Made by a program: the position numbers and the translations under genes. Positions 1 to 8,770 of a stretch of 49,226 nucleotides of DNA are shown piece after piece. Position 1 is the first letter of the stretch. Each line of letters starts with the position of its first letter. Location of the stretch: the NCBI GenBank assembly GCA_937901285.1, contig CALCHI010000557.1:1-49226 (forward strand), read 5' to 3'. The notes below the pieces were generated by a model, which saw nothing but the letters and a program-made list of their open reading frames with translations, ran no database searches and was not told the origin of the DNA. The DNA is from UBA8437 sp003445035. Lineage in GTDB: Bacteria > Planctomycetota > Planctomycetia > Planctomycetales > Planctomycetaceae.

Positions 1-2
1 TG

Positions 3-449
3 ATCCGCAGCCAGATTCCCAGCCGGATTCGAATCATCGTGCAAATGACGATCATCGCCTCGCTGGTGATTGTCGTCGACCAGGTGATCCAGGCCTACGC
101 TTTTTCGGTCAGCCAGCAGTTGTCGGTGTTCGTCGGACTGATCATCACCAACTGCATCGTGATGGGACGGGCCGAGGGCTTTGCGATGAAGAACGGGGTC
201 GCTCTGAGTTTCATGGATGGGCTGGGCAACGGTTTGGGGTACAGCCTGATCCTGCTGTTGGTCGCGTTCGTCCGCGAGTTGTTCGGCAGCGGGAAGTTGT
301 ATGGGATCACCGTCCTGCCGTTGACCACCGAAGGCGGTTGGTACGAAGCCAACGGGCTGTTGTTGCTGCCCCCGAGTGCGTTCTTCCTGATTGGCCTGAC
401 AATCTGGGCCCTTCGGACATGGAAGCCCGAACAGGTGGAAGGGAGCTAG
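3..449 (+). CDS. nqrD: Na+-translocating NADH:quinone reductase subunit D (5' partial)
   Basis: Integral membrane subunit of the Na+-NQR complex, which couples NADH oxidation and quinone reduction to sodium export across the inner membrane. The reading frame is open from base 3, so the start codon lies upstream of the window. The visible part begins IRSQIPSRIRIIVQMTII and contains the family-typical segments QLSVFVGLIITNCIVMGRAE, DGLGNGLGY and FRELFGSGKL-like VRELFGSGKLYG. Several hydrophobic helices are visible. nqrE follows after 6 bp and nqrF overlaps nqrE, the standard nqrDEF order, so this is the tail of an nqrABCDEF operon. Confidence 0.96.
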   Translation: MRSQIPSRIRIIVQMTIIASLVIVVDQVIQAYAFSVSQQLSVFVGLIITNCIVMGRAEGFAMKNGVALSFMDGLGNGLGYSLILLLVAFVRELFGSGKLYGITVLPLTTEGGWYEANGLLLLPPSAFFLIGLTIWALRTWKPEQVEGS

Positions 450-455
450 GCGAGA

Positions 456-1073
456 ATGGGAGTCGAACACTATCTGAGCCTGCTGCTGAAGGCCGTGTTT
501 ATCGAGAACCTGGCACTGGCCTTTTTCCTGGGCATGTGCACGTTCCTGGCAATTTCCAAGGATGTCCGAACGGCCATCGGACTGGGGATCGCGGTGATTG
601 TGATTCAGGGGATCACCGTGCCGGTCAACAACCTGATCTACAACCTGCTGTTGAAGCCGGGGGCGCTGGGATGGCTGGGGGTCGATCCGTCTGTGGATCT
701 GACCTTTGTCGGTTTGATCAGCTACATCGGCGTGATCGCGGCGATGGTGCAGATCCTGGAGATGACCCTCGATCGATACTTTCCCACGCTTTACAACGAG
801 CTGGGGATCTTCCTGCCGTTGATCACAGTCAATTGCGCCATCCTGGGCGGGACCCTGTTCATGGTTGAACGGGATTATCAGTTCTACGAGAGCGTGGTGT
901 ACGGCATCGGCTCGGGGATCGGGTGGGCGATGGCCATCATGGCGCTGGCGGGGATCCGCGAGAAGATGAAGTACAGCGATGTGCCTCCTGGTCTTCGAGG
1001 GTTGGGGATCACCTTCATCACGGTCGGACTGATGGCCATGGCCTTCATGGCCTTTGGAGGGATCCTGCTGTGA
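456..1073 (+). CDS. nqrE: Na+-translocating NADH:quinone reductase subunit E
   Basis: Inner-membrane subunit of Na+-NQR, 205 residues, close to the usual NqrE length. It starts MGVEHYLSLLLKAVFIENLA and has six hydrophobic segments, with the typical ENLALAFFLGMCTFLAISK near residues 17-35 and ITVNCAILGG near 120-129. NqrD and NqrE together carry conserved cysteines that hold an Fe site in the membrane; the two expected Cys are present here, in GMCTF and NCAIL. The start lies 6 bp after nqrD, and the TGA stop overlaps the GTG start of nqrF by 4 bp, which indicates translational coupling. Confidence 0.97.
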   Translation: MGVEHYLSLLLKAVFIENLALAFFLGMCTFLAISKDVRTAIGLGIAVIVIQGITVPVNNLIYNLLLKPGALGWLGVDPSVDLTFVGLISYIGVIAAMVQILEMTLDRYFPTLYNELGIFLPLITVNCAILGGTLFMVERDYQFYESVVYGIGSGIGWAMAIMALAGIREKMKYSDVPPGLRGLGITFITVGLMAMAFMAFGGILL

Positions 1074-2293
1074 CGGAGGTCTTTCTGGGAGTGGCGGTGT
1101 TCACCGGCGTGGTGCTGGCGCTGGTGGGAGTGATCCTGGCGGCGCGGGCCCGCCTGGAGCCCGGTGGCGAGGTGCAGATCTGTATCAATGATCAACAAAC
1201 GCTGACCGTGTCGCCCGGTGGCAAACTGCTGAATGTCCTTGCCGACCACGGGGTCTTCGTCTCCTCGGCCTGTGGCGGCGGAGGAACATGTGCCCAGTGC
1301 AAGGTTCACGTGCACGAGGGCGGCGGCGACATACTGGCGACCGAGACGGGGCACATCAGCAAGCGAGAGGCGCGTGAGGGCATGCGGCTCAGTTGCCAGG
1401 TCGCCGTCAAACAGGACATGCAGGTTGACGTGCCGCCGGAGGTCTTTGAGACCAGCAAGTGGGAGTGTCGTGTCCGCTCGAACCACAACGTGGCGACGTT
1501 CATAAAGGAACTGGTGCTGGAATTGCCGGAAGGCGAGGAGGTGGGGTTCAAGCCGGGGGGATTCATCCAGATCGAAGTGCCTCCACACGAGTTGGTGTAC
1601 AAGACGTTCGACATCGAGGAGGAGTATCACGAAGACTGGGACCGCTTCAGCCTGTGGGATATCACCTCGAAGGTCGACGAACCGGTCGTGCGAGCCTATT
1701 CGATGGCCAATTATCCGGGCGAAGAGGGCATCATCATGCTCAACGTCCGCGTCGCCTCCCCGCCCCCGCGATCTCCGGCAGGGACTCCGCCCGGCCAGGT
1801 GTCATCCTACATTTTTGATCGAAAGCCCGGCGACGCGGTGACCATCTCGGGCCCGTTCGGTGAGTTTTTCATCAAAGAGTCACAGAGCGAGATGATCTAT
1901 ATCGGAGGCGGTGCCGGCATGGCACCGTTGCGGAGCCACATCTATGAGCTCTTCAAGGAGCGACAGACCGACCGCAAGGTGTCCTTCTGGTACGGAGCTC
2001 GTAGCCTGCGAGAGATGTTTTACGTCGAGGAATTCGACGCGGTGGCGGCCGACAATGACAACTTCGCGTGGCACGTGGCGTTGTCCGACCCGTTGCCGGA
2101 GGACAACTGGGATGGTCACACCGGCTTCATCCACCAGGTGGTGCAGGACAACTACCTGAAGGATCACCCGGCTCCGGAGGATTGCGAGTACTACATCTGT
2201 GGACCTCCCTTGATGCTGCAGGCGGTGCTGGCAATGCTGGACGAGTTGGGGGTCGAGCCCGAGAACATCGCTTTCGACGATTTCGGAGGCTGA
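1070..2293 (+). CDS. nqrF: Na+-translocating NADH:quinone reductase subunit F
   Basis: NADH-oxidising entry subunit of Na+-NQR, 407 residues, the usual length. The GTG at 1070 overlaps the nqrE stop; the frame is open further upstream, but the family N-terminus begins here. An N-terminal membrane helix (about residues 3-25) precedes a 2Fe-2S ferredoxin domain with Cys68, Cys74, Cys77 and Cys109 (CGGGGTCAQC and LSCQV). Then comes the FAD-binding motif RAYSMANYP (from Arg208) and an NADH-binding domain with IGGGAGMAPLRSH and YYICGPPLM. Electrons pass from NADH via FAD to the 2Fe-2S centre and onward to the membrane subunits. All cofactor residues are intact. The apbE-nqrM fusion gene follows 53 bp downstream. 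Confidence 0.97.
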   Translation: MTEVFLGVAVFTGVVLALVGVILAARARLEPGGEVQICINDQQTLTVSPGGKLLNVLADHGVFVSSACGGGGTCAQCKVHVHEGGGDILATETGHISKREAREGMRLSCQVAVKQDMQVDVPPEVFETSKWECRVRSNHNVATFIKELVLELPEGEEVGFKPGGFIQIEVPPHELVYKTFDIEEEYHEDWDRFSLWDITSKVDEPVVRAYSMANYPGEEGIIMLNVRVASPPPRSPAGTPPGQVSSYIFDRKPGDAVTISGPFGEFFIKESQSEMIYIGGGAGMAPLRSHIYELFKERQTDRKVSFWYGARSLREMFYVEEFDAVAADNDNFAWHVALSDPLPEDNWDGHTGFIHQVVQDNYLKDHPAPEDCEYYICGPPLMLQAVLAMLDELGVEPENIAFDDFGG

Positions 2294-2346
2294 TCCGCCT
2301 GGTGACCCGGACTCGCTCAAGCCGGGTTTCCGGGACTGTTCCACCG

Positions 2347-3651
2347 ATGAGAGTCCGTATGGCCCGGTTGAGTTCGATGGCGTTGCCGCCTTTTGCGGCC
2401 ATCGTCCTGGTTTGTTCTGCGAGCGCCCAGGGTGGTGCGGCTCCGTCTTCGGAGACACTCGGCGGTCGGACGATGGGTACCACGTGGACGGCCACATGGC
2501 ACGGATCCCGTGGCAACACTGACGAGGTGCCCGCTTCGGTCGTGGCTGACGAGTTGCCGCGTCTGCTGGACCGAGTCGACCGGATGATGTCGACCTGGCG
2601 AGACGACTCGGAGATCAGTCGCTTCAATTCAGCGAGTTCGACCGACTGGTTCGCCGTGTCACATGACACGATGCGGGTGTTGCGGCGAGCACTGGAAATC
2701 GCCGCACAGAGCGGCGGGGCCTTCGACGTGACCGTTTCCCCACTGGTGGGCCTGTGGGGGTTTGGTGTGGATGGGCAGCGGCCGGCTCCAGATGAGCAAC
2801 AGGTGGCCGCTGCGATCCGCCGAGTGGGGTGGCAAAAGTTGGAGGTGCGGACAGACCCGCCGTCGGTACGAAAAAGTGAGCCGGAAGTGACAGTCGATCT
2901 CTCTGCGATCGCCAAGGGTTATGCCGTTGACCTGTTGGGCATCTATCTGGATTCGATCGCGGTTGACGGATACCTGGTGGAGGTGGGCGGAGAAACCCGG
3001 GTCCAGGGGGCACGGGCCGACGGCAGTCCATGGAGGATTGGCATTGAACAGCCTCTGGCTGGTCAACGGCGTGTTCGACGGGTGCTGACGGTTTCCGGCG
3101 ACACTCGGTCGATTGCGACTTCCGGCGATTACCGCAACAGGCGGAATGTCGGCGGGCGGGTACTTTCACATACCATCGACCCCCGAACCGGACATCCGGT
3201 GGAACACAGCTTGGCTGCAGTAACAGTGGTGGCTGAGGACTGCATGACAGCCGACGCGCTGGCGACGACACTGATGGTCCTGGGGCCGGTCGACGGCCTG
3301 GCCCACGCCCGGCGGCACGGCGTGGCCGCGTTGCTGTTGACGCGAACAGGCACGACGATCAATGAGCAGGCGACCGAGGAGTTTTCAGCCCTTTTCGGTG
3401 AGGTCGGTGGTGGCTGGTGGAACACCTGGGTCCCTGTCCTGGGTCTGGTCGTTTTGGCGGTGTGCGGGTTGTCGGCCGGTGTTCTGTTGAAAGGCCGAGG
3501 GCTGGTCGGCAGTTGTGGTGGGCTGGCCCTGATGTGTGATCGCCGCGAGGATCCGCACTGCGGGGCCTGCGGTGTCCGGGGAGAGGACGTCGCCGTTGCC
3601 AATGGCGATGAGCAGGACGTGGAACCGTCCCACAGCGGGCATGCCGAGTAG
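2347..3651 (+). CDS. apbE: ApbE FAD:protein FMN transferase fused to an NqrM-like domain
   Basis: ApbE attaches FMN covalently to Thr residues of NqrB and NqrC. NqrM is a small membrane protein needed to deliver iron to the NqrD/E site. Here both appear in one 434-residue chain. After a signal peptide (about 1-27) the ApbE domain shows GGRTMGTTW, GGAFDVTVSPLVGLWGF, DLSAIAKGYAVD, TSGDYRN and HTIDPRTGHP, ending in ADALATTLMVLG. Residues about 358-380 form one membrane helix, followed by GLVGSCGGLALMC and further Cys (390, 397, 405, 408), the NqrM Cys pattern. The topology works: ApbE outside, helix, Cys cluster inside. The ATG at 2347 is chosen for its signal peptide. The NqrM assignment rests on motif and operon context. 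Confidence 0.9.
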   Translation: MRVRMARLSSMALPPFAAIVLVCSASAQGGAAPSSETLGGRTMGTTWTATWHGSRGNTDEVPASVVADELPRLLDRVDRMMSTWRDDSEISRFNSASSTDWFAVSHDTMRVLRRALEIAAQSGGAFDVTVSPLVGLWGFGVDGQRPAPDEQQVAAAIRRVGWQKLEVRTDPPSVRKSEPEVTVDLSAIAKGYAVDLLGIYLDSIAVDGYLVEVGGETRVQGARADGSPWRIGIEQPLAGQRRVRRVLTVSGDTRSIATSGDYRNRRNVGGRVLSHTIDPRTGHPVEHSLAAVTVVAEDCMTADALATTLMVLGPVDGLAHARRHGVAALLLTRTGTTINEQATEEFSALFGEVGGGWWNTWVPVLGLVVLAVCGLSAGVLLKGRGLVGSCGGLALMCDRREDPHCGACGVRGEDVAVANGDEQDVEPSHSGHAE

Positions 3652-3666
3652 ACACGAAGGAATGCC

Positions 3667-4866
3667 GTGACACGCGTGGATTTGGTCATCGCCGGCGGCG
3701 GAATCGTGGGCCTGGCGACGGCGTACCGATTTCAGGAGCGGTTCCCCGGGCGGCGGATCGTTGTCCTGGAAAAGGAGCGGGATGTCGCAGAGCACCAGAC
3801 CGGGCACAATTCCGGCGTTCTGCACTCGGGGATTTACTACAAGCCGGGGTCGCTGAAGGCACAAAACTGCCGCGCCGGGAAACTGGCGATGGAGGCGTTC
3901 TGCGAAGAGCACGGGATCGCTTTTGATCGTTGCGGCAAGGTGATCGTGGCCGTTGACGAAAGTGAATTCCCGGCACTGGACCGTATTTTTGAACGCGGCC
4001 AGGCCAGCGGAGTGCAGTGCGAGATGATCGGAACGGAACGGCTGGGGGAACTCGAGCCCCACGCGGCGGGTGTGCGGGCGATTCATGTGCCCGAGGCGGG
4101 GATTGTCGATTACCGGGAGGTGTGTCGAAAACTGGCCGAGTTGATCAGTCAACGGGGCGCGGAGATTCGTTTTGGCCACCGGGTTCGTGGTCTCCGCCAG
4201 AGTGATCGGGAAGTGGTGGTGGAAACGACCGGGGGAGATGTGTCCGGCGAGTTGCTGGTCAACTGCGCGGGGCTGCATTGCGACCGTGTGACCCAAATGG
4301 GCGGAGTGCGGCCGGAAGCGAAGATCGTTCCGTTTCGTGGGGAGTACTACGAATTGACTCCGGAAGCGACTCACCTGTGCCGAAATCTGATCTATCCGAC
4401 GCCCGACCCAAAGTTTCCGTTCCTGGGCGTTCACTTCACTCGAATGATTCACGGAGGTGTCGAGTGCGGTCCGAACGCGGTTCTCGCGTTTGCCCGCGAG
4501 GGGTATCGCAAGCGAGACATCAATCCGCGTGACCTTTTCGAATCGTTGACCTACGTGGGATTTCTGAGAATGGCATCCCGTCACTGGCGGACGGGGATGG
4601 GGGAAATGTGGCGGTCCTTCAGCAAACAGGCCTTTGTGAAGGCGTTGTCACGGTTGTTGCCGGCTATTCGGGCAGAACACCTGGAAGCCGCACCAGCCGG
4701 TGTTCGCGCCCAGGCGTTGTCGCCGGACGGAACGCTGGTTGACGACTTCCTTGTGCAGCCCAATGAGCGGATCGTCAACATTGGAAACGCCCCGTCGCCT
4801 GCCGCGACAGCGTCGCTGAACATCGGGAAACTCGTTGTGGACCGGCTGGTGGAACGAATCGGGTGA
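3667..4866 (+). CDS. lhgO: L-2-hydroxyglutarate oxidase / dehydrogenase family FAD protein
   Basis: FAD-dependent oxidase of the DAO superfamily that converts L-2-hydroxyglutarate to 2-oxoglutarate and passes electrons to the quinone pool or O2. It has 399 residues, the usual LhgO length. The N-terminal dinucleotide-binding motif is VIAGGGIVGLATAYR, and the family signature HNSGVLHSGIYYKPGS follows at about residues 48-64. The C-terminal FAD-contact region NIGNAPSPAATASLNIG is present. The start is GTG 3667 with a GAAGGA ribosome site 6-11 bp upstream. It lies 15 bp after the apbE fusion gene and overlaps the next gene by 4 bp. Its partner is another 2-hydroxyacid dehydrogenase-type enzyme, so the pair may serve 2-hydroxyacid recycling. 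Confidence 0.85.
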   Translation: MTRVDLVIAGGGIVGLATAYRFQERFPGRRIVVLEKERDVAEHQTGHNSGVLHSGIYYKPGSLKAQNCRAGKLAMEAFCEEHGIAFDRCGKVIVAVDESEFPALDRIFERGQASGVQCEMIGTERLGELEPHAAGVRAIHVPEAGIVDYREVCRKLAELISQRGAEIRFGHRVRGLRQSDREVVVETTGGDVSGELLVNCAGLHCDRVTQMGGVRPEAKIVPFRGEYYELTPEATHLCRNLIYPTPDPKFPFLGVHFTRMIHGGVECGPNAVLAFAREGYRKRDINPRDLFESLTYVGFLRMASRHWRTGMGEMWRSFSKQAFVKALSRLLPAIRAEHLEAAPAGVRAQALSPDGTLVDDFLVQPNERIVNIGNAPSPAATASLNIGKLVVDRLVERIG

Positions 4867-5978
4867 GTGAACTGGAGAAGACTGGGGTGGACGAAACGGG
4901 CGGAGTGGTGTTCGAGGCCGACCGGCTGGAGGAATTCGCCCGACGTGTGTTCGTGCAGTTTGGCGTCAGGGTGTCCGACGCGGAGGAGGCTGCGAGGATC
5001 CTGTCGTTGGCCGATCTTCGAGGGATTGACTCCCACGGCATCGCTCGGCTGCATGCTTATTCGCGGATGCTCGACAAGGGGCGTATCAACCCGGCGCCAG
5101 AAATGAGGATTGTCCGAGAAACCCCAGGAACGGCGACAGTCGACGGTGACAACGGCCTGGGGTTGATCGTGGGGCCATGGGCGAACCGGTTGGCCATGGA
5201 GAAAGCCGAGGCGGTCGGCACCGGCTGGGTGGCCGTTCGAGGCAGTAACCACTTTGGCATTGCCGGTTACTACGTGCTGGAGGCTCTCGAACGCGACCAG
5301 TTGGGCTGGGCGATGACCAACACGACAAAGATTGTCGCCCCCATGTGGGGTGCCGAGCGAATGCTGGGCACCAATCCCATCGCGATTGCGTTTCCAGGCT
5401 GTGAGGAGCCGCCGATTGTCATTGACATGGCCTCCCCGGCTGCAGCCTACGGAAAAATCGAAATGGCGATCAGGGAGGAAAAGCTGATTCCCGAGGGCTG
5501 GGCTATCGATCGCGACGGGGTACCAACGACCGACCCCAGCGAGATGGCCGATGGTGGGGCGATGTTGCCTTTGGGTTCAACACGGGAACGAGGGGGGCAC
5601 AAGGGGTATTGCCTGGGTGCGATGATCGACATCCTCTCAGGAGTCCTCAGTGGAGCGAACTGGGGGCCATTCACGCCAGTGTTTACCACCGACTTTGAGG
5701 AGCCGCCACGTCGAGTGGGTATCGGGCTGGGGCACTTCTTCGGTGCGATGCGGATCGAGGCCTTCATCGATCCCGACGAATTCAAGCGACAGATCGACGA
5801 TTGGATTCGCACCTTCCGGAAAACCAAGCCGGCGCCCGGCACCGATGGGCCAATTATCCCGGGTGATCCGGAACGCGAGGCGGAATTGATCCGGCGGGAG
5901 ACAGGCATCCCGTTGGTTGCCGCCGTTGTCCAGGATCTACGGGAGGTGGCCGAGATCTCCGGCGTGCCGTTCGACTAG
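4863..5978 (+). CDS. Ldh_2 family malate/L-lactate-type dehydrogenase
   Basis: NAD(P)-dependent 2-hydroxyacid/2-oxoacid oxidoreductase of the Ldh_2 (YlbC/malate-L-sulfolactate dehydrogenase) fold, 371 residues. Visible family motifs are LADLRGIDSHGIARL (about residues 40-54, with the catalytic His), GSNHFGIAGYY, LGTNPIAIAFPG and MASPAAAYGKIE. The C-terminal half includes GGHKGYCLGAMIDILSGVLSG, which contributes to the cofactor site. The GTG start overlaps the lhgO stop, so the two are probably co-translated. The substrate cannot be fixed from sequence: malate, lactate, sulfolactate and ureidoglycolate enzymes share these motifs. Its stop overlaps the stop of the convergent LRR gene at the sequence CTAG. 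Confidence 0.85.
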   Translation: MSELEKTGVDETGGVVFEADRLEEFARRVFVQFGVRVSDAEEAARILSLADLRGIDSHGIARLHAYSRMLDKGRINPAPEMRIVRETPGTATVDGDNGLGLIVGPWANRLAMEKAEAVGTGWVAVRGSNHFGIAGYYVLEALERDQLGWAMTNTTKIVAPMWGAERMLGTNPIAIAFPGCEEPPIVIDMASPAAAYGKIEMAIREEKLIPEGWAIDRDGVPTTDPSEMADGGAMLPLGSTRERGGHKGYCLGAMIDILSGVLSGANWGPFTPVFTTDFEEPPRRVGIGLGHFFGAMRIEAFIDPDEFKRQIDDWIRTFRKTKPAPGTDGPIIPGDPEREAELIRRETGIPLVAAVVQDLREVAEISGVPFD

Positions 5979-7312
5979 CGGATGATCCGGCAGCCGGGCA
6001 GTTGCCTGGCCAGCTTTTCGGCGCCGGCGGCTGTGATCGCGGTTCCCGAGATCGTGAGTTGTTTCAGGTTGGCGACGGCCCGAAACTTTGGCAGGTCCGC
6101 GTCGCTGATCTTCGTGCCCGTCAGGTCCAGGCCGCTGAGCGTCTTGTGCTCGGCCAGGTGCTGCAAGCCGTCCGCGGTGACCTTGGTGCCACCGAATCCC
6201 TCCTGGTACATCACCACGAGTGATTCGAGGCGCGGCAACTTGGCCAGGTGGACCAGCCCGGCATTGCCCAGGCCGGTGAGCCCGAGGTCGAGTGACCTGA
6301 GCTGCTTGAGTTTCGTGAGCGGGACGATCGCCTCGTCATTGATTCGCGTTGCCGAAAGGTTGAGGTGTTGGAGTTGTGACAGGGTGGCCAGTCGGGCCAG
6401 GCCGATCCCGGTGATCGATGTTTTCTCGAACCCGGTTTTCCGGAGGACCAGTCCCTGCAGCGACGTCAGGCGGGCCAGGTGGACGGTCGAGGCGTCGACA
6501 ACCAATGGGCAGTTTTCAAGATTGAGCGCCTTCAGTTTGCGGAAAGCTGACAATCGGCCCACCGAATCGCCGGTGATGTCGGTGTCGGCCAGGTCGAGAC
6601 ATGCCAGGTCCGGAAGCACGGCCAATTTGTCGAGGGTACTGCCTTCAATGCGTGTTCCTGAAAGCCCAAGGGCTTTCAGGCGGGACAGGGTCGCCAGGTC
6701 AGCCAGGCCCTTGTCTGTGACCCGGGTTCCGGAAAGTGAGAGTTGAACCAGCGAAGGCATGAGGCCGATGGCCGTGGTTGCTGTGTCGTTGATGCGGCGG
6801 CCCGAAAGTTCGAGGACTCGAAGTTTCTTCAGAGATGTCAATGCGGTAAGTCCTGGCGAACTGACCCGTGTGACCCCCATGTCGAGTTCACGCAGTTCAA
6901 CCAAAGATCCAATGTCGTCGAGTGATTTGTCGTCGATGCGTGTTCCGTAAAGGTCCAGGACTTGCAGTTGGTTCTTCAGCGGCAGGAGGCCGGCGACTGC
7001 GGAACTGGTGATCCGGGTGTTTCGGAGACTGATACCCACAAGGTGTGTTTGACGTGCCAGCGAATCGAGAACAGCGGGCAAAATGCCCCCGTCTTTGGCG
7101 ATGTGGTCGTCGGTCAACGTGACGAACGTTGCTGTGGAGGGCGCCTCGGAGGGCCGCAGCGGGACAAAGCGTGACAACTCTCTCCAACGGTTGGAGTGTT
7201 GGCGTTGAATGGACTGGGACAGCGAGCCAGGTTTCAGCGTGTCGGTGGTTTGTGACAGGCACTGAGCGGTGCTGGCCAGGAGTGCGAGCAGGACTGTGGC
7301 GAGGCGGGGCAT
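5975..7312 (-). CDS. Secreted leucine-rich-repeat protein
   Basis: 445 residues from the ATG at 7312. A signal peptide MPRLATVLLALLASTAQCLS is followed by about a dozen LRR units of roughly 24 residues with the pattern LxxLxLxxTxIxxxGLxxLxxLxx, for example LSLSGTRVTDKGLADL and LDLADTDITGDSVGRL. The repeated T-x-I/V with D/G makes these units look like the 'internalin/GALA-like' LRRs common in planctomycetes. No enzyme or anchor domain is visible, so it is probably a periplasmic or extracellular binding scaffold. An in-frame upstream start at 7378 was rejected because it would bury the signal peptide. Convergent with the Ldh_2 gene, divergent from the PQQ gene at 7492. Confidence 0.78.
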   Translation of the reverse strand: MPRLATVLLALLASTAQCLSQTTDTLKPGSLSQSIQRQHSNRWRELSRFVPLRPSEAPSTATFVTLTDDHIAKDGGILPAVLDSLARQTHLVGISLRNTRITSSAVAGLLPLKNQLQVLDLYGTRIDDKSLDDIGSLVELRELDMGVTRVSSPGLTALTSLKKLRVLELSGRRINDTATTAIGLMPSLVQLSLSGTRVTDKGLADLATLSRLKALGLSGTRIEGSTLDKLAVLPDLACLDLADTDITGDSVGRLSAFRKLKALNLENCPLVVDASTVHLARLTSLQGLVLRKTGFEKTSITGIGLARLATLSQLQHLNLSATRINDEAIVPLTKLKQLRSLDLGLTGLGNAGLVHLAKLPRLESLVVMYQEGFGGTKVTADGLQHLAEHKTLSGLDLTGTKISDADLPKFRAVANLKQLTISGTAITAAGAEKLARQLPGCRIIR

Positions 7313-7421
7313 CGGTGTGTACTCGTGTTGGCGCTGGTTGGCCCAGACAGCATCCTCGATGCCGGGGCACGCTGGCAAGTCCGCACATCCTGGAGGCTAT
7401 CCGCTTACCTCCGGGTGCCGG

Positions 7422-7451
7422 TTGTGGTCATCGGATCTGCCCTCGTATACT
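7422..7451 (+). promoter_or_regulatory. Candidate sigma-70 promoter for the PQQ gene at 7492
   Basis: TTGTGG (7422-7427), 18-bp spacer, TATACT (7446-7451). Expected transcript start near 7458, about 34 bases before the ATG. It sits in the 179-bp gap between the divergent LRR and PQQ-propeller genes. No convincing promoter was found in the same gap for the LRR gene. Confidence 0.5.
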
Positions 7452-7491
7452 GGCCCGGCTCAAAGATAATTTCCCTACAGGTGTGGTTGGA

Positions 7492-8751
7492 ATGAAGCGT
7501 TTCGCTTGTGCCCTGATGCTGATGGTCGTGGTTTGCCCGGCAGCAGGAGACGCTGCCGATTGGCCGCAATGGCGCGGGCCAAACCGAAACGGTATCTCCG
7601 CCGACAGCGGGTTACTGCAACGTTGGCCGAAAGGCGGTCCGCGGTTGGTCCGCACGGTCAAGGGGCTGGGCAATGGGTACGCCAGCCAGGTGATCGCCGC
7701 TGGGCGAGTGATCACCATCGGCAAGGACGGCCAGGCGGTGTTTGCGAGATGTTTCTCTGAAAAGGATGGGGCCAGGTTGTGGTCGACGCGGATCGGCCAG
7801 AGCGGCCGCAAGGCGCTGTCAACACCCACGATTGACGGCGACCGGGTGTACGCGCTGGATCCGGACGGCAATCTGCACTGCCTGCAGGCCGAAGATGGGA
7901 AGGTCATCTGGAAGCGAAGTTTTGCCGGAGAATTTGGTGGCCGATTGCAGAACGGCAGGGGGTTTGCCGAGTCGCCGCTGGTTGACGGTGAATCGGTGGT
8001 CGGGACACCCGGCGGAGCCGAACACACGATGGTTCTGCTGGACAAGATGAGTGGAAAGGCTCGGTGGAGTTGTGCCGTCAAGCCGTTTGGGCCACGCGGG
8101 CGTGTCGGTGCCGGGTTTTCGTCTCCGGTGGCCCTGACAGTCGGTGGCGTGAGGATCTACATCCAGTTCATCGGACACGGCGTGATTGGTGTCCGCGCGT
8201 CGGATGGGAAGTTCCTGTGGGGATACAACAAGATCGCCATTCCCCAGGCAAATATTCCCACCCCCGTCATCGTCGGGAACCGGGTGTTCGCCTCCAATGG
8301 CTACAACTGCGGGTCGGCTTTGTTGACGCTGTCTGAGGACGGACGTGGCGGAGTCAAGATGGAAGAGGAATATCATTTGAGGGGCCGTGAGTTTCAGAAT
8401 CACCACGGCGGATTCGTTCACGTGGATGGCCATGTCTATGGGGGCCATGGCAGCAACAACGGGTTGCCAACGTGCATCGAGTTGGATACCGGCGATGTGT
8501 TGTGGAAACGGCGTGGTCCCGGTTCGGGTTCCGCGGCAATGCTCTTTGCTGATGGAAATCTCTACATGAGATACTCCAACGGGGTGGTCGCCCTGGTGGA
8601 CGCCTCTCCTGAAGGTTTTCGCCTGACCGGCACGTTGAGATTGCCCGGTGTCGGGAATGACAGTTGGTCGCATCCGGCGTTGGCCAACGGCCGGCTCTAT
8701 CTTCGCGAAAATGATTCGCTGCACATCTACGATGTGCGAGCCGGAGAGTGA
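7492..8751 (+). CDS. Secreted PQQ-like beta-propeller protein (1 of 4)
   Basis: 419 residues with a signal peptide (about 1-22, MKRFACALMLMVVVCPAAG) and the opening DWPQWRGPNRNGISADSG, which is characteristic of planctomycete PQQ-like repeat proteins. Repeats of the form YALDPDGNLHCLQAEDGKVIWK and IGVRASDGKFLWGYN are blades of an eight-bladed quinoprotein-type propeller. It has no visible alcohol-dehydrogenase cytochrome or catalytic Asp/Ca2+ motif, so an actual PQQ-enzyme role is not supported; scaffold or ligand-binding roles are more likely. The ATG is placed at the signal peptide although the frame is open upstream. The TVP38-family gene follows after 19 bp. Confidence 0.82.
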   Translation: MKRFACALMLMVVVCPAAGDAADWPQWRGPNRNGISADSGLLQRWPKGGPRLVRTVKGLGNGYASQVIAAGRVITIGKDGQAVFARCFSEKDGARLWSTRIGQSGRKALSTPTIDGDRVYALDPDGNLHCLQAEDGKVIWKRSFAGEFGGRLQNGRGFAESPLVDGESVVGTPGGAEHTMVLLDKMSGKARWSCAVKPFGPRGRVGAGFSSPVALTVGGVRIYIQFIGHGVIGVRASDGKFLWGYNKIAIPQANIPTPVIVGNRVFASNGYNCGSALLTLSEDGRGGVKMEEEYHLRGREFQNHHGGFVHVDGHVYGGHGSNNGLPTCIELDTGDVLWKRRGPGSGSAAMLFADGNLYMRYSNGVVALVDASPEGFRLTGTLRLPGVGNDSWSHPALANGRLYLRENDSLHIYDVRAGE

Positions 8752-8770
8752 CGGCGACCGGGAGGCTGAC

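Noticed and set aside
7313..7378. Upstream start of the LRR protein at 7378
   Set aside because: It would place 22 polar residues ahead of a clear signal peptide.
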